NCBI RefSeq assembly: GCF_003268885.1
Contig: NZ_QLSX01000009.1
Coordinates: forward strand, 1 to 64,000
Reading direction: 5' to 3'
DNA length: 64,000 bases
From: Onishia taeanensis
GTDB taxonomy: Bacteria; Pseudomonadota; Gammaproteobacteria; Pseudomonadales; Halomonadaceae
A program made the position numbers and the translations under genes. The notes under the pieces are model-generated. The model made no database searches. It was not told the DNA's origin and saw nothing but the letters and a program-made list of their open reading frames with translations. Below, in pieces: positions 57,090 through 64,000 of this stretch (positions within the stretch are counted from its first letter, which is position 1; every line of letters begins with the position of its first letter).

Positions 57090-57195
57090 AAACTTTTCCC
57101 TCATTCAGGATGATGCTGCGTTATTAGTCTTGTACTCGCAGGCAACAGCTTGGCTGTTTACTTTTGCCGCCGTATGGCGACAACAGTTGCTCTAA

Positions 57196-57212
57196 GGGCC
57201 TTGAAGCGGCCC
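57196..57212 (-). terminator. Small hairpin after the FAD oxidase gene
   Basis: GGGCC (57196-57200) and GGCCC (57208-57212) with a 7-base loop. Weak. Confidence 0.35.
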
Positions 57213-57239
57213 TCGGAGTGGCGTGAATTAAGGTGGTAT

Positions 57240-58520
57240 TTAAATCAACACACGCAGGCATTGCCCGGCGTGATAGAGCGTGAAGCCGCCTTCATAGCCA
57301 GAACTCCATAACGGCTTGACCTTGATCGGCTCAGGCGAACTGATCGGCAGCGGCAAAAGGTCATCCTTGCCGGTTACCAGGTAATGCGCAAAACCCTTGC
57401 CCACCACCGTGCCGGTGGTAACGCCACGCCCGTTGTAGCCCGAGACCCCCAGAATACCGGGGGCCGGCTCGAAGATGCGCAGGGTATGGTCGGGCGTAAA
57501 GGCGATCTTTCCCGTCCAAGTGGTCTCCCACTCGACCGCCCCTAACTGGGGAAAGTAGTGGCGTTGGATACGATCCGCCCAGCAGCGCACATAGGCCTGT
57601 GGACGACCGCTCCCTTTCCCCAGGCTGCCAAGGATCAGGCGTCCCTCGCTGTCCCGGCGCATGCTGCTCAGCACCATGCGGGTATCCCATGCCCCCTGCC
57701 GCTCAGGCAAGATATCGCCAGCGACCTCTTCGGACAGGGGCTTGGACGCCACCTGGAAGAAATGGCCAGGAAAGAAATGCTCCTTTACCTGATTCCAGTC
57801 ATCCTCAGTATAGGCATTGGTGGCCACCACCACCCGCGGTGCCCGTACACTGCCTCTGGGCGTCGCCACGCGCCAGTCATCGCCCTCGCGGGTCACGCCC
57901 TGCGCCGGACTATGGGTATGGAGCCGAGCGCCGGCGGCGCTTGCCGCACGGGCCAGACCACGGGTGTAGCCGGCTGGGTTGATGGTGCCGGCACGCCGGT
58001 CGAGCAGAGCGCAACGAATCTGCTTCGTGCCGACTTTCTGCCAGCAGCCTTCGTCTTCCAGCAGTTCCACCGGTGCACCGCGTCGTGCTAGCTGCTCGGC
58101 ACGGCGCGCCAGGTCCTGCTCGCCTTTGCCGTTATGGGCCAAATGCAAGGTGCCGGTCTGGGTCGCATGGCACTCGATGCCATGGCGGCCAATCAGCGCA
58201 AAGACTTCCTTGGGTGCTCCACCGAGGATGGCATTGGCGCGCTCGCCATCCTTTTCCCCCAGGGCTTTGAGGATGTCATCCGGGGGAATCCATAGCCCCG
58301 CATTGACCAGGCCGACATTGCGCCCCGAGCCACCGCTGGGAATATCGCCCGCCTCGACCAGGCTGACATCAACACCCGACTCCGCCAGATGCAGCGCAGT
58401 ACTGAGCCCGGTGATGCCGCCGCCGATCACCACCACATCGGCCATCCGTTCGCCCTCGAGCGCTTCAAACTGAGGCGCCGGCTCGGGCGACGTGGCATGC
58501 CACAGGCACTGCTCTTTCAT
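57240..58520 (-). CDS. FAD-dependent amine/imino-acid oxidase (DAO family; candidate L-pipecolate oxidase)
   Basis: 426 residues. The FAD motif VVVIGGGITGLSTALHLAE is at about 29-47, followed by SGGSGRNVGLVNAG, and the C-terminal PGILGVSGYNGRGVTTGTVVGKGFA is typical of the PuuB/AmaA branch. The neighbouring aldehyde dehydrogenase is of the alpha-aminoadipate-semialdehyde type, and in Pseudomonas amaA (pipecolate oxidase) and amaB are paired, so L-pipecolate is the best guess; a polyamine is the alternative. It is separated from the dehydrogenase gene by 126 bp and a terminator-like hairpin. Confidence 0.78.
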   Translation of the reverse strand: MKEQCLWHATSPEPAPQFEALEGERMADVVVIGGGITGLSTALHLAESGVDVSLVEAGDIPSGGSGRNVGLVNAGLWIPPDDILKALGEKDGERANAILGGAPKEVFALIGRHGIECHATQTGTLHLAHNGKGEQDLARRAEQLARRGAPVELLEDEGCWQKVGTKQIRCALLDRRAGTINPAGYTRGLARAASAAGARLHTHSPAQGVTREGDDWRVATPRGSVRAPRVVVATNAYTEDDWNQVKEHFFPGHFFQVASKPLSEEVAGDILPERQGAWDTRMVLSSMRRDSEGRLILGSLGKGSGRPQAYVRCWADRIQRHYFPQLGAVEWETTWTGKIAFTPDHTLRIFEPAPGILGVSGYNGRGVTTGTVVGKGFAHYLVTGKDDLLPLPISSPEPIKVKPLWSSGYEGGFTLYHAGQCLRVLI

Positions 58521-58609
58521 GACACCTCCTCTACTGGCAAGGGACGCCTTTGCGAGAAAGGCTGACCCGGATACCGATCTCAGCCCCTGCTATCATCAAG
58601 CAACCAAGA

Positions 58610-58637
58610 CCGCCACCCTGGTGTTGCAGGATGGCGG
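58610..58637 (-). terminator. 11-bp stem between dehydrogenase and oxidase genes
   Basis: CCGCCACCCTG (58610-58620) and CAGGATGGCGG (58627-58637), one G-U pair on the minus strand, 6-base loop, then a T-rich stretch. May attenuate transcription into the oxidase gene. Confidence 0.55.
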
Positions 58638-58646
58638 AAGAGCCGA

Positions 58647-60140
58647 TCAATCGAACTTGATGCCTTGGGCCAGGGGGAGTTCGCGAGAGTAGTTCACGGT
58701 GTTGGTCTGGCGACGCATATAGCTCTTCCAGACATCAGAGCCGGACTCACGGCCGCCACCGGTTTCCTTCTCGCCGCCGAAGGCGCCACCGATCTCGGCA
58801 CCGCTGGGCCCGATATTGACGTTGGCGATGCCGCAGTCGCTGCCCAGATCGGAGACGAAGGTCTCGGCCTCACGCACGTCGGTAGTGAAGACGCAGGAAG
58901 AAAGCCCCTGGGGCACGTCGTTCTGCAGGGCCAGCGCCTCGTCGAAGTCGCGGTAGCTCATCACGTAGAGGATGGGAGCGAAGGTCTCGTGCTTGACCAG
59001 CTCGTCCTGGCGGTCCACCTCAACGATGGCCGGGGTGACGTAGTAGCCGTCCGGGTACTCGTCGGCCAGTTGACGCTCACCGCCGAAGACCGGGTAGCCC
59101 TGCTCGCGGGCCTTGCCGAGCACCGACTGCATCTGGTCGAAGGCCTGGGCGTCGATCAGCGGGCCAACCAGGCTGCCACCCATCGGGTCGCCGATGGTCA
59201 CGCCGGCATAGGCCTTCTTCACCCGCTCGACGACCTCGTCGCGCACGGATTCGTGGACGATCAGACGGCGCAGGGTGGTGCAGCGCTGGCCGGCGGTGCC
59301 GACCGCGGAGAACAGGATGGCGCGGACGGCCATGTCCAGATCGGCGCTGGGCGCCAAGATCATGGCATTGTTGCCGCCGAGTTCGAGGATACTGCGGCCG
59401 ACGCGGGAGGCAACGCGGGGCGCGACCTCGCGGCCCATGCGGGTGCTGCCGGTGGCGCTGACCAGCGGCACACGGGGATCGTCGGTGAGCACCTCACCGG
59501 CCTCGCGCTCGCCGATGACCACCTGGCTGAGATCGGCCGGTGCCTCGTCGCCGAACTCTGCCATGGCACGTTCGAGCAGCGCCTGGCAGGCCAGGGCGCA
59601 GAGCGGCGTCTTCTCGGAGGGTTTCCACAACAGGCTATTGCCGCACACCAGTGCCAGGGCGGCATTCCAGGCCCAGGGTGCGACCGGGAAGTTGAAGGCG
59701 GTGATCAGGCCGATCGGCCCCAGCGGATGCCAGCTCTCACGCATGTGGTGGCCGGGGCGCTCGGAGGCGATGGTCAGGCCGCACAGCTGGCGCGACTGGC
59801 CGACGGCGAGATCGCAGATGTCGATCATCTCCTGCACCTCACCCAGGCCTTCCTGGTAAATCTTGCCGCACTCCAGGGTCACCAGAGAGCCAAGGTCTTC
59901 CTTGTGGCGACGCAGTTGCTCGCCGAACAGCCGCACCAGCTCGCCACGGCGTGGCGCAGGCACTTGGCGCCATGCTTCAAAAGCCGCCTGAGCGCGATCG
60001 ATGCGCGACAGGACCTGCTCGCCGCCTTCCATGGTCACTCGACCGAGCTCGCGGCCGTCGGTGGGCGACGTCACGGCATAGTCGCCGCCCTGGTAAAGAG
60101 CATCGGCCACTCCAAGGCGCTGCATGATGGACTCGATCAT
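58647..60140 (-). CDS. amaB: ALDH7-family dehydrogenase (alpha-aminoadipate semialdehyde / piperideine-6-carboxylate dehydrogenase)
   Basis: 497 residues, full length. Catalytic Cys287 in GTAGQRCTTLRR, Glu253 in LELGGNNA and Asn150 in FNFPVAPW. The C-terminal FGGEKETGGGRESGSDVWKSYMRRQT with NYSRELPLAQGIKF is the antiquitin/ALDH7 signature. It oxidises alpha-aminoadipate semialdehyde to alpha-aminoadipate in lysine breakdown. A divergent LysR gene starts 125 bp upstream and probably controls it. Confidence 0.9.
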   Translation of the reverse strand: MIESIMQRLGVADALYQGGDYAVTSPTDGRELGRVTMEGGEQVLSRIDRAQAAFEAWRQVPAPRRGELVRLFGEQLRRHKEDLGSLVTLECGKIYQEGLGEVQEMIDICDLAVGQSRQLCGLTIASERPGHHMRESWHPLGPIGLITAFNFPVAPWAWNAALALVCGNSLLWKPSEKTPLCALACQALLERAMAEFGDEAPADLSQVVIGEREAGEVLTDDPRVPLVSATGSTRMGREVAPRVASRVGRSILELGGNNAMILAPSADLDMAVRAILFSAVGTAGQRCTTLRRLIVHESVRDEVVERVKKAYAGVTIGDPMGGSLVGPLIDAQAFDQMQSVLGKAREQGYPVFGGERQLADEYPDGYYVTPAIVEVDRQDELVKHETFAPILYVMSYRDFDEALALQNDVPQGLSSCVFTTDVREAETFVSDLGSDCGIANVNIGPSGAEIGGAFGGEKETGGGRESGSDVWKSYMRRQTNTVNYSRELPLAQGIKFD

Positions 60141-60202
60141 TCTTCCTCCGACTGTTCATGTGTACTTGTGAGTTGAGAACGAGTGCAGTATTGCTGGCGC
60201 GC

Positions 60203-60216
60203 TTGACCTAGCTCAA
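60203..60216. promoter_or_regulatory. LysR-type dyad TTGA-N6-TCAA
   Basis: TTGACCTAGCTCAA in the divergent promoter region between the dehydrogenase gene and the lysR gene fits the T-N11-A pattern of LysR binding sites, with 4-base arms. Confidence 0.5.
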
Positions 60217-60265
60217 ACGACGTTTTATACGAAGTTCATTCCTTTTTCTCTTGATGAGGCACGAC

Positions 60266-61189
60266 ATGAGTCGCCGTCACCTGCCCACGCTCACCGCCAT
60301 GCAGTGTTTCGAGGCCTCGGCCCGGCACCTTAGCTTCACCCGTGCCGCCGAGGAGCTGAGCCTGACCCAGAGCGCCGTCAGCAAGCAGGTGGCACAGCTC
60401 GAGTCGGTGCTAGAGCATCCGCTGTTTCGCCGCGTGCGCAAGCGTCTTCAGGTCACGCCAGAGGGGTCGCTGTATCTGACCGAGGTGCGCAAGGTCCTAG
60501 CGCAGGTCGAGATGTCCACCCGCTATATGCAGTCCTACGGAGGCCAGAGCGAGGTGCTCAACGTCACCACCTTGCCAACCTTCGGCGCCCGCTGGCTGAT
60601 TCCACGACTCAACGGTTACCGCTTCCGTCATCCAGGGGTCTATCTGAACATCGCCAATCGCGTGGAGCCCTTCGATTTCGAGGAGGAGAGGGTCGACGTG
60701 GCTTTCTTCTTCGGTCACGGCGCCTGGCCAAAGGCGGAATGCATCAAGCTGCTCGACGAAGAGGTGGTTCCGGTATGCGCCCCGACAGCGGTGCCGGAAG
60801 GCGGCATCGACGACCCACTGACATTGACTGACCTAGTGCTCTTGCAGAGTGCCACTCGCCCCGAGGCCTGGCACGACTGGTTCGAGGCTCAGGGCTGCTA
60901 TACCACACACAGCTATCACGGGCCCCGCTTCGATACCTTCTATATGGCGCTGAGCGCCGCCCGGGCGGGTTGTGGCGTGACCCTGGTGCCACGCTTTCTC
61001 GTCGAGGAGGAACTGGCGACCGGCCAACTGGTGATTCCCTGGCGCTTCTCGCTGACCAGCCGCGATGCCTATTACCTCGCCTACCCCGAGCACAAGGGCG
61101 AGGTGGCTAAGGTACGCGGCTTCATCGACTGGATTCTCGAACATCTCGAAGCGCCGGCACAGGTGGACGGCGCCCGCCCAGCGAGCTAG
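60266..61189 (+). CDS. LysR-family regulator, GcvA-like, first paralogue
   Basis: 307 residues. Helix-turn-helix at about 20-45 (LSFTRAAEELSLTQSAVSKQVAQLE) and a LysR effector domain with TLPTFGARWLIPRL and ATRPEAWHDWFEAQG, which match the GcvA-type subgroup. ATG 60266 is preceded by GAGG; other starts at 60251 and 60254 are possible. Divergent from the aldehyde dehydrogenase, which is its likely target. About half identical by eye to the second LysR at 61970-62875. Confidence 0.9.
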   Translation: MSRRHLPTLTAMQCFEASARHLSFTRAAEELSLTQSAVSKQVAQLESVLEHPLFRRVRKRLQVTPEGSLYLTEVRKVLAQVEMSTRYMQSYGGQSEVLNVTTLPTFGARWLIPRLNGYRFRHPGVYLNIANRVEPFDFEEERVDVAFFFGHGAWPKAECIKLLDEEVVPVCAPTAVPEGGIDDPLTLTDLVLLQSATRPEAWHDWFEAQGCYTTHSYHGPRFDTFYMALSAARAGCGVTLVPRFLVEEELATGQLVIPWRFSLTSRDAYYLAYPEHKGEVAKVRGFIDWILEHLEAPAQVDGARPAS

Positions 61190-61275
61190 CTCGCCGAGCG
61201 GTTAGGGATAAACAAAATAGTTGGCGTCGGGGCCATGTAGATGGCGCCAAGCCAGACGAAGTTAGCCACCGGCGG
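61188..61275 (-). pseudogene. Fragment of a LysR gene (3' part), degraded
   Basis: On the minus strand this 88-bp stretch reads AAGG, stop, LRLAW, then DANYFVYP, stop, PLGE. The intact LysR2 reads AAGR-LRLAW, DAYYLVYP, EPLGE at the same place. Two in-frame stops and small indels show decay. It begins at the base next to the hdeD stop codon and overlaps the end of the first LysR gene by two bases. Confidence 0.8.
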
Positions 61276-61818
61276 CTACAGCAACCGTCGCAAGCGCAGC
61301 GCCGCCATCATCTGAACGACCCCATATAGCAGCGCGATGACGCCGATCCAGATGGCGGTGACCTCCAGACCGCTGAGTGGGCTGACCACGAAGATGACGC
61401 CCAGCACCAGCGCCAGCACGCCACTCAGCACGGTCCAGCCCTCGCCGGGCACGTGGCGGCGCACCCGCAGCCCCAGCAACAGGCGGTGAATGCCGGCGAC
61501 GACCAGCCAAAAACCCAGCAGCATCAGCAGCGCGCTCGCCGCCGAGAGCGGGTCGAGAACGGCGATCAACCCGAACAGCACCGAGATCCCCCCGTAGAAC
61601 ATGAGCCAGCCGCGAGCGAAGCCGCCGGGGGCGGTCGTCAGGGTGAACAAGCTGGTGATGCCTTCGGCGAGTGCCATGATGCCCATGATCCAGGTCAGGG
61701 CGGCAATCGCGGTAAGCGGCTGAAAGACGGCGACTACCCCGAACAGAATGGCGATGACCCCGTAGGCCATCAGGATCCACCAACTGCGCCCCAGCAGACT
61801 TCTCACTCCATTATCCAT
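61276..61818 (-). CDS. hdeD: HdeD family membrane protein (DUF308)
   Basis: 180 residues, six hydrophobic segments in repeated DUF308 units (LMAYGVIAILFGVVAVFQPLTAI and LMFYGGISVLFGLIAVLDPLSA). E. coli HdeD is an acid-resistance membrane protein; other members are uncharacterised. The gene sits between two copies of the lysR-lysR convergent junction (61143-61275 and 61925-62127), so it was probably placed there by a duplication or insertion event. Confidence 0.85.
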   Translation of the reverse strand: MDNGVRSLLGRSWWILMAYGVIAILFGVVAVFQPLTAIAALTWIMGIMALAEGITSLFTLTTAPGGFARGWLMFYGGISVLFGLIAVLDPLSAASALLMLLGFWLVVAGIHRLLLGLRVRRHVPGEGWTVLSGVLALVLGVIFVVSPLSGLEVTAIWIGVIALLYGVVQMMAALRLRRLL

Positions 61819-61924
61819 CGCTTCGCTCCCTCGTCAGTGAGAGCCCAGCATAGCAGCCTCCGAGACACCGGCCCCAACCGATCTAAACGCCTGGTATCGC
61901 TCGACATGCCGGCTCATCATGCGC

Positions 61925-61978
61925 TATTTCAAAGCGCCGGCGCAGGTGGACGCCGCCGCCCCGCGAACACTAGCTCGC
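61925..61978 (+). repeat. Remnant copy of the 3' end of the first LysR gene
   Basis: About 54 bp matching 61143-61196 with some 80-85 percent identity by eye. It still encodes KAPAQVDAA in the plus direction, against EAPAQVDGA at the end of LysR1. It lies just beyond the LysR2 stop and overlaps its last codons. Confidence 0.8.
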
Positions 61979-62875
61979 CTTCGGGCTGGCCTCGGCACAG
62001 GCCAGCACATGCGCGACGAAGTGTCGGACCTTGGCGAGTTCGCCGAGCGGTTCGGGATAGACTAAATAGTAGGCATCGTGGCTGTGCAGGGTGTGGGGCC
62101 ACGCCAGACGAAGGCGGCCGGCGGCGAGTTCCTCTTCGACCAGAAAGCGCGGCACCAGGGCGAGGCCGCCCTCTGCCATCACCGTGCGGATCAGCATCTG
62201 GAAGGTCTCGAAGCGGCTTCCGTGATAGCTGCGGGCGGTGGCAACACCCTGGTCGGCAAACCAGCGGTGCCAGGCATCCGGGCGGGTAGACAGGTGCAGC
62301 AGGTGACATCCGGCCAGATCCGAGGCCGCCCCTAGCCGCGTACGAGCGAGATAGGCCGGCGCCCCCACCGCCACCACGTCCTCGTCGAACAGCTTGTGGC
62401 ACTCCAGATTGGGCCAGCGGCCGTGGCCATGGAAGAAGGCCACGTCGATGTCCTGCTCCTCCAGGTCAAAGGCCTGGACCCGGTCGGTGATGTTCAGGCG
62501 GATATGCGGATGAGCGCCGAAAAACGCCGGCAGGTGAGCACTCAGCCAATGGCTGCCGAAAGTCGGCAGGGTCGCCACCTTGAGCATCTCGCCATGACCG
62601 CTGTAGGTCATGATGGCGTTCGCCGACATCTCGATCTGGGCGAGAATCTTGCGCACCTCGGTCAGGTACAGCGAGCCCTCCGGGGTGAGCACCAGCGTAC
62701 GACGCACCCGCCGGAACAGCTTGTGCTGCAGATAGTCCTCCAGCTGGGCGACCTGTTTGCTGACCGCGCTCTGGGTCAGGCTCAGTTCTTCGGCGGCACG
62801 GGTGAAGCTCATGTGCCGCGCCGCCGTCTCAAAGCACTGCATGGTGGTCGTCGAGGGCAGGTGGCGTGCCGTCAT
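61970..62875 (-). CDS. LysR-family regulator, GcvA-like, second paralogue
   Basis: 301 residues. HTH at about 20-45 identical in most positions to LysR1 (LSFTRAAEELSLTQSAVSKQVAQLE), effector domain with TLPTFGSHWLSAHLPAF and STRPDAWHRWFADQG. Divergent from the class III aminotransferase gene (241 bp), its likely target. The two lysR genes therefore look like an inverted duplicate pair, each facing a lysine-type catabolic gene. Confidence 0.9.
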   Translation of the reverse strand: MTARHLPSTTTMQCFETAARHMSFTRAAEELSLTQSAVSKQVAQLEDYLQHKLFRRVRRTLVLTPEGSLYLTEVRKILAQIEMSANAIMTYSGHGEMLKVATLPTFGSHWLSAHLPAFFGAHPHIRLNITDRVQAFDLEEQDIDVAFFHGHGRWPNLECHKLFDEDVVAVGAPAYLARTRLGAASDLAGCHLLHLSTRPDAWHRWFADQGVATARSYHGSRFETFQMLIRTVMAEGGLALVPRFLVEEELAAGRLRLAWPHTLHSHDAYYLVYPEPLGELAKVRHFVAHVLACAEASPKAS

Positions 62876-63116
62876 GTCTCGGCTCTCGGGAAAATCGCCA
62901 TTCTAGCCAATTCCAACGCCTGATGCTCCGCCAGTGAGGAAGTAAAACATTCCCCACGGGCATTCACCTACCCGTCATCGCGGCACTTTTCTTGCCGACA
63001 CCACTCAATGCATGAATTCTGGGAATGGGTTAGGCGTTTTTTTTCGTTTGAAGCCTCACCGGCGCCCTGCTTTCATCCTCGGCATATCGACTCTTGATGA
63101 ATCACAGGAACCGTCC

Positions 63117-64000
63117 ATGAATCTTCCTCACGTCAGTGGCTCGCTGGGCATCGTGCATCCCCTCTGTATCGAGCGAGGGCGCAACGCCGAGGTCTGGGAC
63201 GAACAGGGCCGGCGCTATATCGACTTCATTGGCGGTATCGGCGTGCTCAATCTGGGTCATGGCCATCCGGCCGTGGTCGAGGCGGTCAAGGCGCAGGTCG
63301 AGACGCTCATGCACTCGGCCTTCAACGCGCTGCCACATCGCGGCTATCTGCAGGTGGTCGAGGCCCTGGACCGCTTCGTGCCGGTCGACTATTCACTGTC
63401 CTGCATGCTGACCAATAGTGGCGCCGAGGCCACCGAGAACGCCCTCAAGGTGGCGCGTGCCGCCACCGGCCGGCAGGCGGTGATCGCCTTCGACGACGGC
63501 TTCCATGGGCGAACCCTGGCGGCGCTCAACCTCAACGGCAAGGTCAAGCCCTACAAGGCACGGCTCGGTGCCCTGCCGGGACCGGTGTTTCATCTGCCGT
63601 TTCCCAGCCGCGACGGCGGCGTGAAGGCAGAAGAGGCTCTGGCGGCCCTGACCCGACTGTTCGAGGTGGAGATACCCAGCGACGAGGTGGCAGCGATCAT
63701 CGTCGAGCCGGTGCAGGGAGAAGGCGGTTTCCGCCTGCTCGACGCCGACTTCGCCGCCCGACTACGGGCGCTGTGCGATGAACACGGCATCGTGCTGATC
63801 ATCGACGAGATCCAGTCCGGCTTCGGTCGCACCGGCAAGCGCTTCGCCTTTTCCCACCTGGGCATCGAGCCCGACCTGCTGCTGATGGGCAAGAGCATGG
63901 CGGCAGGCCTGCCGCTGGCCGCCGTGGTAGGCAAGCCGGCGCTGATGAACGCCCTGCCCAAGGGCGGGCTGGGTGGCACCTATTCGGGCAACGCCGTGGC
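63117..64000 (+). CDS. Class III PLP-dependent aminotransferase (partial, cut by window end)
   Basis: 294 residues visible. Fold-type I omega-aminotransferase family (GabT/ArgD/lysine aminotransferase). LTNSGAEATENALKVARAATGR at about 98-119, DDGFHGRTLAALNLNGKVKPYK, VEPVQGEGGF, IIDEIQSGFGRTG with Asp230, and the PLP lysine Lys259 in LLLMGKSMAAGLP are present. AGGA precedes ATG 63117. Near the ALDH7 dehydrogenase, so removal of the epsilon-amino group of lysine or an omega-amino acid is a reasonable guess; 4-aminobutyrate is the alternative. The 3' end is missing. Confidence 0.88.
   Translation, partial: MNLPHVSGSLGIVHPLCIERGRNAEVWDEQGRRYIDFIGGIGVLNLGHGHPAVVEAVKAQVETLMHSAFNALPHRGYLQVVEALDRFVPVDYSLSCMLTNSGAEATENALKVARAATGRQAVIAFDDGFHGRTLAALNLNGKVKPYKARLGALPGPVFHLPFPSRDGGVKAEEALAALTRLFEVEIPSDEVAAIIVEPVQGEGGFRLLDADFAARLRALCDEHGIVLIIDEIQSGFGRTGKRFAFSHLGIEPDLLLMGKSMAAGLPLAAVVGKPALMNALPKGGLGGTYSGNAV

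Noticed and set aside
58665-60176. Open frame of 503 codons on the plus strand
   Set aside because: Antisense to the ALDH7 dehydrogenase, which has all catalytic residues; shadow frame.

Overview
The window is 64 kb of high-GC chromosomal DNA that reads as a halophilic gammaproteobacterium of the Halomonadaceae (Halomonas-like). The grounds are the gene set, the dense proteobacterial gene packing, the sodium-coupled transporters (AGCS, NSS, NhaC), a betaine-type binding protein, and a core gene order close to that of Pseudomonas: pyrE, crc-like, rph, yicC, gmk, rpoZ, spoT, ridA, oxyR-recG, hupB, rubredoxin reductase, ubiC, ubiA, phoB, phoR, phoU. I saw no insertion sequence, prophage, CRISPR array or rRNA. 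One tRNA, tRNA-Arg(CCG), is present.

Layout. 1-3 kb: an HD-domain protein that looks like a mixed-valent diiron oxygenase, then a betaine/choline-type binding protein overlapping a class II aldolase. 3-5.4 kb: a secreted Gly/Glu/His-repeat protein divergent from a PiuC-type Fe(II) dioxygenase, then a DUF2237 gene. 5.4-9.7 kb: a TauE/SafE-type permease divergent from a complete polar amino-acid ABC importer, with a less GC-rich spacer between them. 9.7-17.6 kb: tRNA-Arg, cytochrome c5, rep, trmL, yfaZ, pyrE, a Crc-like protein, rph and yicC. 18-21.7 kb: ohrR/ohr and two MFS exporters. 21.9-28 kb: a sensor kinase with a periplasmic amino-acid-binding domain, an NtrC-type regulator, a clear sigma-54 promoter, an AGCS symporter and a glutaminase, which together look like a glutamine-utilisation module. 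28-36.6 kb: gmk, rpoZ, spoT, ridA, pagL, an epimerase, oxyR and recG. 36.6-47 kb: a FUSC permease, an SCP2-like protein, hupB, rubredoxin reductase, ubiC, ubiA, the phosphate regulon phoB-phoR with tandem Pho boxes, cysZ and phoU. 47-55 kb: yciA, an orphan TRAP binding protein, uvrD, hexR with a DnaA-box-like cluster upstream, an NSS transporter and a DUF72 gene. 55.5-64 kb: nhaC, an FAD amine oxidase, an antiquitin-type aldehyde dehydrogenase, two paralogous LysR regulators and a class III aminotransferase cut by the window edge, probably a lysine/pipecolate catabolic cluster.

The least expected signals are these: (1) several genes end in short tandem duplications that repeat the last codons and the stop codon; (2) the ExoIII-like gene next to pyrE has lost its catalytic residues and is Crc-like; (3) hdeD lies between two copies of the lysR-lysR convergent junction, with a recognisable lysR pseudogene fragment; (4) five same-strand DnaA-box-like 9-mers lie upstream of hexR; (5) a three-way-junction RNA fold can be drawn in the leader of the HD-domain gene; (6) the FUSC gene probably starts at ATT. 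Start sites were moved from the longest open frame to the start supported by a ribosome-binding site wherever one was visible.
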